In this document: positions 6,965 through 15,599 of the stretch, in pieces | Layout: the number at the start of each line of letters is the position of its first letter | Position numbering within the stretch: the first letter of the stretch is position 1 | Assembly: GCA_023411215.1 (NCBI GenBank) | Contig: JAEYOY010000052.1 | Span: 1-29,987 of the forward strand | Length of the DNA: 29,987 nucleotides | Direction: 5' to 3' | Origin: Bacillota bacterium | GTDB lineage: Bacteria > Bacillota > Clostridia > Lachnospirales > Lachnospiraceae | Notes under the pieces: model-generated | The model's input: only the letters and a program-made list of their open reading frames with translations | Told to the model about the DNA's origin: nothing | Database searches by the model: none | Made by a program: the position numbers and the translations under genes

Positions 6965-9774
6965 TGCTACAAAAAATATGGCATAAAAAATGGATGGTAC
7001 TATGTCTGTTATTGGGTTGTGTGCTCCTGATGGCTACCGTTGTCAGTTTTCCTATGTATAAGGAGGCTGTTTTTGACCGAATGCTACCGGATGAGTTCGA
7101 ACAATATATGAGAGACAACAGTGAATGGCCTGCTATGCTAGAGATGAAAATGATTTCCAAAAAGGATAAAGGTGGAAAAGCCATTAACCGTATGGAAACA
7201 CTTATGGATGAAATTCATGATAAAATGGGAGTCACTGAATATGAAACCGTAAAATCGTATACTTTGGGTAAAGTACGGGTAAGTTCCTTGATGAATAGAA
7301 AGGAAGTATGGGACTTATCTCTAAAACTGGGGACTCTGTTTGAACTGCCAGAGCATGTAGAAATGATTTCTGGTGAAATGTATTCAGAGGATGGGCTGGA
7401 CGAAGAAGGAAATTACGAAGTTGTAATCAGTCAGTCTTGCATGGTGGCTTCCAATCTGCTATTAGGGGAAATTATAGAATTCGATGGATTAAAAGACTCA
7501 CAAGGGAATTCCATTCGAACTAAAATAGTGGGTATCTATAAACAAGCGAGAACAGATGATTTCTTTTGGCAGATTACCCCGGAACAGATGAATGATGTAT
7601 GTCTGATGAAGGAAGAACTATTTTTAACGAATTTTACCGGTAAAAATGCAGGGAAATATACCATAACCTGTATGTATTACCCTATGTTTCGTTATAAAGA
7701 TCTGAAAGCCTCAAGTGTCGACCAGCTTCAGAACTATACCAATTATCTGGTGAAGGAGAGTGCATTTAAGGGAACTACATCCCGACCTGATTATATGGAC
7801 ATATTAGATGGATTTACTAAGAAACAAAGCAGAATCGAGTCTACTTTACTTATTTTACAGATACCGGTATTAATTCTTTTATGTGCCTTTTTGTTCATGA
7901 TTTCGGCCCAGATGTATGACATGGAAAGAAATGAGATTTCGATTATAAAGAGCCGAGGAAGCAGTAAAGGACAGATTTTTAGGCTATATTTGTATCAGAG
8001 TATTTTCCTGACAGCATTGGGAGTATGTTTGGGATTTCCTTTAGGAGGACTCTTCTGTAAAATACTTGGATCAGCCAGAAATTTCTTGGAATTTAATCTG
8101 AGCAGTACATTGTCGACAGGTTACTCGAAAGAAGTATTACTATTTGGATTGGGTGCGGCTTTTGTATGCATCATAATCATGACAGTTCCTGCCCTGAAAC
8201 ATAGTAATGTATCTATTGTTAAGTTGAAGCAACAAAAAGCGATATATAAAAAATCCTTATGGGAAAAGTGTTTTTTAGATGTTATATGTTTGGTAATTGG
8301 CTTGTATGGATATTACAATTTTTCTAAGAATGAAGGCGCTTTGGTGGTAAATGTATTGAAAGGAGAAGCACTGGACCCATTACTTTATATCAGTTCATCT
8401 CTGTTTATTGTAGGAATGGGACTATTATTTCTTCGATTGCAGGCCTTGCTGATTAAATTGATTTATTTCCTTGGAAAGAAATTATGGCATCCTGCCAGTT
8501 ATGCATCTTTTATGGAAACAATCAGGAATGGTCGTAAACAACAGTTTATCATGCTTTTTATGATTTTAATTATATCCTTAGGTATGTATCATGCCATAGT
8601 GGCAAGAACAATTTTACAGAATGCATTGAATAATACTGAATATCTTGTAGGCACGGAAGTGATACTTAGAGAAAAATGGAATGATAATTCGTCTCAAAGG
8701 ACATCCCAGGGTTTTGTGTTCCGATATACAGAGCCGGACTTCGGGAAGTACGGTATGTTGGATACTGTCCTGTCTTATACTAAAGTTATATATGACGAGA
8801 ATGCATATATCAATTTAAGTAGTAAGAATCAGCTAAATGTAATTCTTATGGGGATTCATACCAAAGAGTTTGGTGAAAACACGGAAATGGATGATGAACT
8901 TTTGGACAAACATTATTATGAATACTTGAATAATCTGGCGGTAGTAGCGGATGGTATTCTGGTGTCCAGAAATTTTCAGACGCAGCAGGATTATAAAATA
9001 GGTGATAGTCTTACATATTATGATGAAACTTATTATGGTGGGCAGAAAAATCAAGCCACTGGAAAGATAGTAGATTTTATAGAGTATTGGCCCGGTTATG
9101 AACCGACTACCACGATATTAAATCAAGATGGTAGTGTGACAGTACGCGATAATTATCTGATTATAGCACACATAGCTACTCTCAATCAGAAATGGGGAGT
9201 GATTCCTTATGAACTCTGGATTAATTTAAAAACGAATGCAGACACACAGGAATTATACGAGTGGATACAGGAAGAAGAACTGCATTTGACGAAGTATATA
9301 AGTAAGACGGAGCAGATAGAAAAAACAATAGAAGATCCTTTGCTACAAGGCACAAATGGCGTACTGACAATGGGCTTTATTGTTACAATTATTCTGTGTG
9401 CAGTCGGTTATCTTATTTACTGGATTATGTCGATCCGCTCCAGAGAAATGATTTTCGGGGTATTGCGCGCCTGCGGTATGCATAAAGGTGAAGTGTTTCA
9501 TATGTTAATGAATGAACAGATTTTCTCAGGCGGGCTCTCAATTATTGCTGGTATTGGAATCGGTAAGCTGACTTCGAATATGTTTGTTCCGATGATTCAG
9601 GCTGCCTATGCCGCAGCGAACCAGGTAATTCCTATGCAATTGATTACAAACCAAGCGGATATGTTCCGCTTGTATGGAGTAATTATTGGTGTGATGGCAG
9701 TATGTCTGTGCGTTTTAGTTGCTCTTGTTTTAAAATTGAATGTTGTAAAAGCATTGAAATTAGGTGAAGAATAA
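6952..9774 (+). CDS. FtsX-family ABC transporter permease, large two-half type
   Basis: A 940-residue membrane component. TM1 (14-33) is followed by a large extracytoplasmic domain (about 35-298), then a first FtsX-type block of three helices (about 302-320, 346-370, 396-414). Helices near 440-456, 478-508 and 531-550 come next, then a second extracytoplasmic domain (about 556-800) and a final FtsX block near 806-826, 850-875 and 905-930. This resembles the ten-helix ABC3 permease type rather than the four-helix MacB type. It carries no ATPase domain; the two following genes supply that. GGAAGGAA eight bases upstream favours ATG 6952; the ATG at 6964 overlapping the previous stop is an alternative. 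The gene overlaps the next start by one base (TAATG). Confidence 0.88.
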   Translation: MFGVMLQKIWHKKWMVLCLLLGCVLLMATVVSFPMYKEAVFDRMLPDEFEQYMRDNSEWPAMLEMKMISKKDKGGKAINRMETLMDEIHDKMGVTEYETVKSYTLGKVRVSSLMNRKEVWDLSLKLGTLFELPEHVEMISGEMYSEDGLDEEGNYEVVISQSCMVASNLLLGEIIEFDGLKDSQGNSIRTKIVGIYKQARTDDFFWQITPEQMNDVCLMKEELFLTNFTGKNAGKYTITCMYYPMFRYKDLKASSVDQLQNYTNYLVKESAFKGTTSRPDYMDILDGFTKKQSRIESTLLILQIPVLILLCAFLFMISAQMYDMERNEISIIKSRGSSKGQIFRLYLYQSIFLTALGVCLGFPLGGLFCKILGSARNFLEFNLSSTLSTGYSKEVLLFGLGAAFVCIIIMTVPALKHSNVSIVKLKQQKAIYKKSLWEKCFLDVICLVIGLYGYYNFSKNEGALVVNVLKGEALDPLLYISSSLFIVGMGLLFLRLQALLIKLIYFLGKKLWHPASYASFMETIRNGRKQQFIMLFMILIISLGMYHAIVARTILQNALNNTEYLVGTEVILREKWNDNSSQRTSQGFVFRYTEPDFGKYGMLDTVLSYTKVIYDENAYINLSSKNQLNVILMGIHTKEFGENTEMDDELLDKHYYEYLNNLAVVADGILVSRNFQTQQDYKIGDSLTYYDETYYGGQKNQATGKIVDFIEYWPGYEPTTTILNQDGSVTVRDNYLIIAHIATLNQKWGVIPYELWINLKTNADTQELYEWIQEEELHLTKYISKTEQIEKTIEDPLLQGTNGVLTMGFIVTIILCAVGYLIYWIMSIRSREMIFGVLRACGMHKGEVFHMLMNEQIFSGGLSIIAGIGIGKLTSNMFVPMIQAAYAAANQVIPMQLITNQADMFRLYGVIIGVMAVCLCVLVALVLKLNVVKALKLGEE

Positions 9775-10460
9775 TGAAAAATGAAGAGATATATAAGTCG
9801 GCGATTGTAATTGAGCATGTAAGCAGAAGCTTTCGGACAGAAAGTGGTGAGTTTCAAGCATTGAAAGATATCAATGCTAAGATTCCAGAAGGTAAGCTTA
9901 CCATATTGAAAGGTCGTTCTGGTTCAGGTAAAACAACACTTTTGAACATCGTGGGAGCATTGGATCTACCTACTTCTGGAATTGTATCTCTGGATGGACA
10001 GGATATCTGTAAATTAGCTGACCGAGAAAGAGAAAACTTAAGAAGAAAAAAGATTGGATTTGTATTTCAATCTGTTTCATTGATTCCAACGATGAATGCT
10101 TTTCAGAATGTGGAGTTTTCTTTGAGACTTGCAGGAATTGAAAAAGAACGGGAGAAACGAGTAGTAGAATGCCTGAATATGGTTGGACTGGTAAATCGTA
10201 CGAAACACATGCCGGCAGAAATGTCAGGTGGTGAGCAACAGCGAGTAGCAATTGCGAGAGCTATAGCCCACAGACCCAAGATACTCCTTGCAGATGAGCC
10301 GACAGCAGAGTTGGATAGTGCTATGGGAGCAGAAATTACTAGATTGTTCAAAGAGATGGCAGAAAAAGAACAGGTCACAGTTGTCATGACAACGCATGAT
10401 ATAGGATTGATGGATGCCGGTGATGTGGTGATAGAGCTGGAAAATGGATGCCGAATATAG
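9774..10460 (+). CDS. ABC transporter ATP-binding protein, MacB/LolD type
   Basis: Cytosolic ATPase of 228 residues driving the FtsX-family permease encoded just upstream. Motifs are complete: Walker A GRSGSGKT (47-54), Q-loop FQS (98-100), signature MSGGEQQR (150-157), Walker B ILLADEP (170-176) and the switch His208 in TTHD. The size and spacing are those of the MacB/LolD/YknY group that powers adaptor-linked or lipoprotein-type systems. The start codon overlaps the permease stop as TAATG, indicating translational coupling. It differs clearly from the second ATPase downstream, so the working transporter may use a heterodimer of the two. Confidence 0.93.
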   Translation: MKNEEIYKSAIVIEHVSRSFRTESGEFQALKDINAKIPEGKLTILKGRSGSGKTTLLNIVGALDLPTSGIVSLDGQDICKLADRERENLRRKKIGFVFQSVSLIPTMNAFQNVEFSLRLAGIEKEREKRVVECLNMVGLVNRTKHMPAEMSGGEQQRVAIARAIAHRPKILLADEPTAELDSAMGAEITRLFKEMAEKEQVTVVMTTHDIGLMDAGDVVIELENGCRI

Positions 10461-10470
10461 GAGAACACAT

Positions 10471-11364
10471 ATGGCAAAACCGATGGTACAGGCGGAAGGT
10501 CTGGTAAAAATATATAAAACAAAAGAGACTGAGGTATTAGCTCTGCAGGGGCTGGATCTAACGATAGAGCAAGGAGAACTTACTGCGCTAATTGGTAATA
10601 GCGGAAGCGGTAAATCAACTTTTCTGAATATGATAGGTGGTTTAGACCGTCCAAGCGCTGGCTCCTTGATTGTAGGGGATAAGCATCTGTCTACTATAAC
10701 AGAAAAAGAACTGGTACGATATAAAAGAGATACGGTAGGGTTTGTTTGGCAAAATAATGCCCGCAATTTGCTGCCATATCTTTCTGTATTGGAAAATATC
10801 ATGCTTCCGATGTATCTATCTAGTACGAAAAAAAAGACTGAAAAAGCTTTGGAACTGTTGCAAATGGTAGGTCTTTCCAGCAAGAAGCATAGGCGGCTAA
10901 ATACCCTATCCGGTGGGGAGCAGCAGAGAGTTGCAATTGCAATTGCACTTGCTAATTCGCCTAAGCTTTTATTAGCGGATGAACCAACAGGAAGTGTAGA
11001 TTCCAAAACGGCCAATTATATATTTGATGTTTTAACTGAGTTGAATAAAAATGGACAGACGATTCTGATCGTTACACATGATTTAGCACTTTCCAAAAAA
11101 GTAAAGCGTGTGGTGGCGATCAGAGATGGTAAAATCAGCAGTGAGAGAATACTGAAGGAAAAGTACACAGATCGAATTAAAGAAGCATCAATCGATTGGC
11201 GAATGGAGGATACACAAGAAGAATACGCAATCATAGATAAAGCAGGACGAGTTCAGATTCCAAAAGAACTTCTGGGAAATGTCAAGTTAGAGGGCAATAA
11301 GTTGAAACTCGAATTGCAGGATGGAAAAGTAATCATTAGTAGTCCAAAGAAACAAGAGGAGTAA
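10471..11364 (+). CDS. ABC transporter ATP-binding protein with C-terminal AbrB-like domain
   Basis: Second ATPase of the operon, 297 residues. The nucleotide-binding domain has Walker A GNSGSGKS (42-49), Q-loop VWQ (92-94), signature LSGGEQQR (146-153), Walker B LLLADEP (166-172) and THD (202-204). After the normal end of the domain (about 230) comes a linker, and residues 250-292 read as a SpoVT/AbrB-like swapped-hairpin strand set (IIDKAGRVQIPKELL ... GNKLKLELQDGKVIIS). An in-frame ATG at 10444 overlaps the previous gene, but GGAG at 10460-10463, seven bases before ATG 10471, supports the later start. The extension could mediate dimerisation or DNA contact; its role here is unknown. It is the last gene of the operon. 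Confidence 0.9.
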   Translation: MAKPMVQAEGLVKIYKTKETEVLALQGLDLTIEQGELTALIGNSGSGKSTFLNMIGGLDRPSAGSLIVGDKHLSTITEKELVRYKRDTVGFVWQNNARNLLPYLSVLENIMLPMYLSSTKKKTEKALELLQMVGLSSKKHRRLNTLSGGEQQRVAIAIALANSPKLLLADEPTGSVDSKTANYIFDVLTELNKNGQTILIVTHDLALSKKVKRVVAIRDGKISSERILKEKYTDRIKEASIDWRMEDTQEEYAIIDKAGRVQIPKELLGNVKLEGNKLKLELQDGKVIISSPKKQEE

Positions 11365-11407
11365 AAAACCAAAGGGCTGTTGCAGTATTTGCAACAGCCC
11401 CCTTTGG
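11363..11407 (-). terminator. Terminator of the araC-type gene, in the convergent gap
   Basis: CCAAAGGGCTGTTGC (11369-11383) pairs with GCAACAGCCCCCTTTGG (11391-11407), with a two-base bulge and a seven-base loop. The T run exists only on the minus strand (complement of six A at 11363-11368), so it is a classic terminator for the minus-strand regulator. The hairpin may also slow plus-strand transcription leaving the ABC operon. Confidence 0.85.
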
Positions 11408-11408
11408 A

Positions 11409-12347
11409 TCAAAAAATATTAAAATTATATTGCTTTTTGGCACGGTACTCACTGGGAGTACAGTTCTTGTAGTGCTTAAAAAGACGGTTAAATGTAGAGA
11501 TACTTGGGAAACCTGACTGCAAAGCAACTTCTGTTATGGAGAGGTCCGGATTTGCTAAAAACTCTTCAGCAGCTTTGATCCGTCTGTAATATAAATATTC
11601 CCAAAATGTAAAGTTGGTATATTGTTTGAATATCCTAGAAAAATGATATTTACTGAAACCAATAGATTTTGCCATGCTTTCCAGTGCCAAATCCTCCATA
11701 TAATGGTTATCTATGTAAGTTATGAGATTATTAAATTTCTGTACGTATTCCTTTTGTTTATATAATCTGACGTTGGGAAAAAGTGTCTGTGCATTAATAC
11801 GATGATAGCCGAATATTACAAAGAAATTAATGAGAAGAGAAGTTATGATTAATTCACTATATTCATTGGTACTGAAATATTCGTTGCGCATCTGTATAAG
11901 TAACTGACATACCTCATCAATAATCTGAGGATATGTTTCAGGAGTGATATAAAGAGGTTGTACAAGAAGGGATTGAATGGCTGAAAACCCCTTTAGTTTG
12001 GTAATTAATGTGATATCAAATAAGAAAATAAACCGCCTTCCTTTACTAGGTGCTACTAATGCATGGACTTCCCCAGGTGGGATTACGATCACTTCTCCAG
12101 GAAGTACATGATAACAGGTATCATTAACAATAATATCATAGTAGTTTTCAATAGGCATCAAAATCTCCATGGCAGTATGCCAGTGGGAAGGGTAGCTTTC
12201 CGATTGTTCGTTACACCAAATACGCATAGTAGTGGCATTATAAAATTCTACTTTTTCCTGATCGTCTGTGAAACATCTAGAGCCGGTGTAATCAGTATTC
12301 ATACTGTAAAAATCTAAATCATTTTCGGTCATCCAAGTATTTGTCAT
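11409..12347 (-). CDS. AraC-family transcriptional regulator with N-terminal cupin sensor
   Basis: A 312-residue regulator, probably sensing a sugar or oligosaccharide. The N-terminal cupin fold shows HWHTAMEIL (55-63), a PGEV...PPGEVHAL stretch (83-97) and a following beta-rich segment. The C-terminal part (about 205-305) has two helix-turn-helix units: LESMAKSIGFSKYHFSRIFKQY, then SITEVALQSGFPSISTFNRLFKHY ending in the family signature TPSEYR. AAGGAGG lies directly upstream of the start. The gene is divergent from the big sugar-uptake operon, the usual position of its activator, and has its own promoter and terminator. The target operon is inferred from position. Confidence 0.93.
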   Translation of the reverse strand: MTNTWMTENDLDFYSMNTDYTGSRCFTDDQEKVEFYNATTMRIWCNEQSESYPSHWHTAMEILMPIENYYDIIVNDTCYHVLPGEVIVIPPGEVHALVAPSKGRRFIFLFDITLITKLKGFSAIQSLLVQPLYITPETYPQIIDEVCQLLIQMRNEYFSTNEYSELIITSLLINFFVIFGYHRINAQTLFPNVRLYKQKEYVQKFNNLITYIDNHYMEDLALESMAKSIGFSKYHFSRIFKQYTNFTFWEYLYYRRIKAAEEFLANPDLSITEVALQSGFPSISTFNRLFKHYKNCTPSEYRAKKQYNFNIF

Positions 12348-12390
12348 GCTTCCTCCTTATTTAGTAAAATATGATAATAAGAACTTTGCG

Positions 12391-12419
12391 ATTTTAGTAA
12401 CTATAAAACTATTTGTAAA
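12391..12419 (-). promoter_or_regulatory. Promoter of the araC-type gene
   Basis: Read on the minus strand, TTTACA (12419-12414) and TAAAAT (12396-12391) are 17 bases apart, a good sigma-A match. They lie about 45 bases upstream of the start codon. Confidence 0.55.
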
Positions 12420-12421
12420 GT

Positions 12422-12441
12422 CAATGAACTCCAATGAATTC
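12422..12441 (+). repeat. Two tandem 10-bp repeats in the divergent promoter region
   Basis: CAATGAACTC (12422-12431) is followed directly by CAATGAATTC (12432-12441), nine of ten bases identical, then a partial third CAATTG. It lies just upstream of the araC promoter and could be an autoregulatory site. Confidence 0.4.
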
Positions 12442-12498
12442 CAATTGTATACTAACACTTTGAACAAAAAAAATCAATGATAAACCCATAAAATCGTG

Positions 12499-12539
12499 AA
12501 TTAGCCAAAAAAATTAGCAACGTATGAAGAATAAATAGC
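12499..12539 (+). promoter_or_regulatory. Candidate AraC activator sites
   Basis: AATTAGC at 12499-12505 and 12512-12518, and AAATAGC at 12533-12539, form direct repeats 13 and 21 bases apart. They sit just upstream of where the -35 of the uptake operon should be. Direct repeats in this position are typical of AraC-family activators; binding is inferred. Confidence 0.4.
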
Positions 12540-12572
12540 AAAATATGGGGAGCAATATAGATATGATTTCAG

Positions 12573-12578
12573 TATAAT
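12573..12578 (+). promoter_or_regulatory. Candidate -10 element of the uptake operon
   Basis: A perfect TATAAT lies 53 bases before the start codon of the 984-residue binding protein. No TTGACA-like -35 is present 16-18 bases upstream, which fits an activator-dependent promoter. Confidence 0.5.
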
Positions 12579-12630
12579 TATATATATATGACAAAAAGAT
12601 TAGTATTTGTGAAATACATGGAGGCATTTT

Positions 12631-15585
12631 ATGAAGGGCTCTGCAAGGAAAGTACTTATAACAATCGGTGTTATAGTAGTGTTTGTTATTGTGTGTGTAT
12701 TATTGAACTTAAAACCGGTAGAAAACTTTAGAAAAAAATATGAGGGCGTTGATTTAAATACAGATGTAGAAGGTGCTGAGAGAAAAGGTACCTATATAAA
12801 ATATTTGAGTGCCCATAATGATGCCGGATATCCTACTAAGAGTGTGGAAGTGGATTTGTTTTCATACACAGAAGGCGAAGGTGTTGAAGTGTATGACAAT
12901 TATGAAGGTGAAGAGAAAGTGCTCTATACGGATACAGAATCCAGAGTTACATGGAAGATCAATGTACCGGAATCAGGTTTCTATAATATTTATTTGGAAT
13001 ATCTGACAGTAAAATCCAGAGGAGTTGCAATTGAACGTTCCTTCTATATTAATGGTGAATTTCCATTTGAGGATGCGGGTGTTTTAGCTTTCACCAGAAT
13101 CTGGACAGATGCATCAGAACCTAGATTAGACAATCAGGGTAATGAATTCCGCCCTTCACAGATTGAAGTATATCAATGGCAAAGTGATTACTTTAAAGAT
13201 GACATGGGTTATATTGTAGAACCCTATCAATTTTATTTTGAGGCTGGTGAAAATACCATTACCATTGAGGGTGTAAATGAACCAATGGTATTGAGAAAAC
13301 TAGTAGTGGATGCTGTAGATGATACTTATACATATCAAGATTATTTGGCTGAATATGCGAATAAAAAATCTTCGAATGTTGAACGAAATGTTAAACTGAT
13401 GATACAAGGAGAGGATTCAACGAATCGATCTGAGTCTTCCTTATATGCAAAATATGATAAATCTACACCAAATACACAGCCATACAGTGTTACCAACACC
13501 GTTTTGAACTATGTAGGAGGTGATACTTGGCGCGACCCAGGGCAATGGATTGAATGGGAATTCGAGATACCGGAAGATGGATTTTATAATATCACGATTA
13601 AGGGAAGACAGAATTATGCCCGTGGTAGTGTTTCTTCCAGAACAGTGTATATTGATGGAGTAATTCCTTTTGATGAAATGAAGGAGATTTCTTTTGAATA
13701 TGATACTGACTGGGATAATTTAACACTTTCGGGTGAAGATGGTGAAGCATATGAATTTTATCTGACTGCTGGTAAACATACCATACGATTGGAAGCAACT
13801 TTAGGCGGGTCTGGTATTATTTTGGAGAAATTGGAGGATTCCATCTACCGTTTAAATCATATTTACAGGAAAATTATGGTGTATACAGGCACAACGCCTG
13901 ATAAATATCGTGATTACAATATTCATAAAATATATCCTGATGTAATTGAAGCCATGGATTTGGAGTCTAAACGTTTGTATAAGATAATAGACGAGATGGT
14001 TGCATATACAGGACAAAAAGCAGATAAGATAGCAACGGCCGAGGCCATTGCCAGACAGTTAGAAAGATTCGTAAAAAAACCAAATAGAATAACATCGGAA
14101 TTTATAGCATTTAGAGATAATATTACTGCTTTGGGTACGGCGGCTTTGAATATGAGTCAGACGAAGCTGGATATCGATTATTTGGTTATTACCGGGATAG
14201 ACACCGATACTGATAAAGATAAAGCTACTATCTTTACGAAGCTGTGGCATGAAATCAAGGCATTTGTTGCAACCTTCATCGTTGATTATGATGCTGTCGG
14301 TGATGTTTATGATAAAGACGATAATGATGATGTGGTTACTGTATGGATTTTAAGCGGACGTGATCAAGGAACTATTTTAAAATCTATGGTGGACGACACC
14401 TTTACACCGGACAAGAAAATAAAAGTTAATGTAGAAATTGTAGCAGCAGATGCATTATTAAGTGCGGTTATGGCGGGAAGAGGCCCAGATGTAGTTCTTT
14501 CTGTTGGTGCAGATCAGCCTGTTAATTATGCACTCCGTGGTGCGGCTGAGGACCTTACACAGTTTAAAGATTATAAGGAAGTTTTAAGCAATTTCAAAGA
14601 AGGCTCGTATGAACAATACCGTTTGGATGAAGCTATTTATGGATTACCTGAAACACAGACTTTTAACGTAATGTTCTATAGAACGGATATTATGGATGAT
14701 TTGGAGTTAGAAATACCTCAGACCTGGCAGGACTTGATTGAAATCCTTCCGACAATTCAGGGTAATAATATGTCTATTGGTATTCCTTCAGCTGCAGGTA
14801 GTAATAGCATAGCAAGTGCAAGCACAACGAGTACAGCGGGTGCTCCGGACTTATCACTTTATTTCAGCTTACTCTTCCAGAATGATGGAGATTTATACAA
14901 TGAAGCGGGGACAAGGGCGATAGTTGATGATGAAGCCGGAATCAGTGCATTTGATGATTATACCAGATTCTTTACAGATTATGGTATCCCTGTTTGGTTT
15001 GATTTTGTCAGTCGTTTTCGTACAGGTGAAATGCCGATCGGTATCGCAAACTATGCAACTTACAATACTTTGATGGTATCTGCACCTGAAATCAGAGGTT
15101 TGTGGGATTTTACCTTAATCCCAGGAACAGAAAAGGTAGATGAAGAAGGCAATACCTATATAGACCGTTCTAATTTCATTACCGGTAGTACAACTATGAT
15201 GATTGCGTCCGATGATGAGGAAGCAAAACAGAGAGCATGGGAATTTATGAAGTGGTGGGCAAGCACTGACACACAAGTTCGTTTTGGTCGTGAAATTGAA
15301 GCTTTGTTGGGATCCTCTGCAAGATATGCAACTGCAAATATTAATGCATTCAGCCAACTAGCATGGAGTATGGATGATATTGAAAAATTAACAGAACAGT
15401 GGCAGCAAACGGTAGGTATTCGTGAAATCCCTGGCGGATATTATACAGGAAGACATCTAACAAATGCAATGCGAAGGGTTATTAATAAGAAAGAGGACCC
15501 TAGGGATACAATGATCGATTATACGATTACCATTAATGAGGAAATTACTAAGAAACGTTCAGAGTTTGGGTTGCCGTTGGAATAG
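12631..15585 (+). CDS. Giant membrane-anchored solute-binding protein with two beta-sandwich modules
   Basis: Predicted surface carbohydrate-binding protein of 984 residues. Residues 8-26 form an N-terminal membrane anchor without lipobox. Two related jelly-roll-like modules follow (about 70-228 and 254-400). They share the pattern W-x-x-x-(V/I)-P-E-x-G-F-Y-N-I at 108-120 and 309-321, and a later R-x-x-Y-I-(N/D)-G-x-x-P-F at 136-146 and 337-347. A helical spacer (about 405-555) leads to a family 1 extracellular solute-binding domain (about 568-984), with VTVWILSGRD, MAGRGPDVVLSVGADQP and later an EFMKWWAS segment. Ordinary binding proteins are about 400-450 residues, so this one is more than doubled. 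GGAGG six bases upstream supports the start. It is the first gene of the operon, followed by its permease pair. The ligand is unknown; an oligosaccharide is likely. Confidence 0.87.
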   Translation: MKGSARKVLITIGVIVVFVIVCVLLNLKPVENFRKKYEGVDLNTDVEGAERKGTYIKYLSAHNDAGYPTKSVEVDLFSYTEGEGVEVYDNYEGEEKVLYTDTESRVTWKINVPESGFYNIYLEYLTVKSRGVAIERSFYINGEFPFEDAGVLAFTRIWTDASEPRLDNQGNEFRPSQIEVYQWQSDYFKDDMGYIVEPYQFYFEAGENTITIEGVNEPMVLRKLVVDAVDDTYTYQDYLAEYANKKSSNVERNVKLMIQGEDSTNRSESSLYAKYDKSTPNTQPYSVTNTVLNYVGGDTWRDPGQWIEWEFEIPEDGFYNITIKGRQNYARGSVSSRTVYIDGVIPFDEMKEISFEYDTDWDNLTLSGEDGEAYEFYLTAGKHTIRLEATLGGSGIILEKLEDSIYRLNHIYRKIMVYTGTTPDKYRDYNIHKIYPDVIEAMDLESKRLYKIIDEMVAYTGQKADKIATAEAIARQLERFVKKPNRITSEFIAFRDNITALGTAALNMSQTKLDIDYLVITGIDTDTDKDKATIFTKLWHEIKAFVATFIVDYDAVGDVYDKDDNDDVVTVWILSGRDQGTILKSMVDDTFTPDKKIKVNVEIVAADALLSAVMAGRGPDVVLSVGADQPVNYALRGAAEDLTQFKDYKEVLSNFKEGSYEQYRLDEAIYGLPETQTFNVMFYRTDIMDDLELEIPQTWQDLIEILPTIQGNNMSIGIPSAAGSNSIASASTTSTAGAPDLSLYFSLLFQNDGDLYNEAGTRAIVDDEAGISAFDDYTRFFTDYGIPVWFDFVSRFRTGEMPIGIANYATYNTLMVSAPEIRGLWDFTLIPGTEKVDEEGNTYIDRSNFITGSTTMMIASDDEEAKQRAWEFMKWWASTDTQVRFGREIEALLGSSARYATANINAFSQLAWSMDDIEKLTEQWQQTVGIREIPGGYYTGRHLTNAMRRVINKKEDPRDTMIDYTITINEEITKKRSEFGLPLE

Positions 15586-15599
15586 GGGGATGATGGTAG

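Noticed and set aside
10103..11015. Long minus-strand open frames (139 and 263 codons) opposite the two ATPase genes
   Set aside because: Both lie antisense to conserved ATPase motifs and share similar peptide stretches only because the two ATPases are homologous. They have no ribosome binding site and no family match.
11363..11407. Terminator for the plus-strand MacAB-like operon
   Set aside because: The hairpin is strong, but the T run is only on the minus strand, so it was assigned to the AraC gene. A plus-strand role is possible but not shown.
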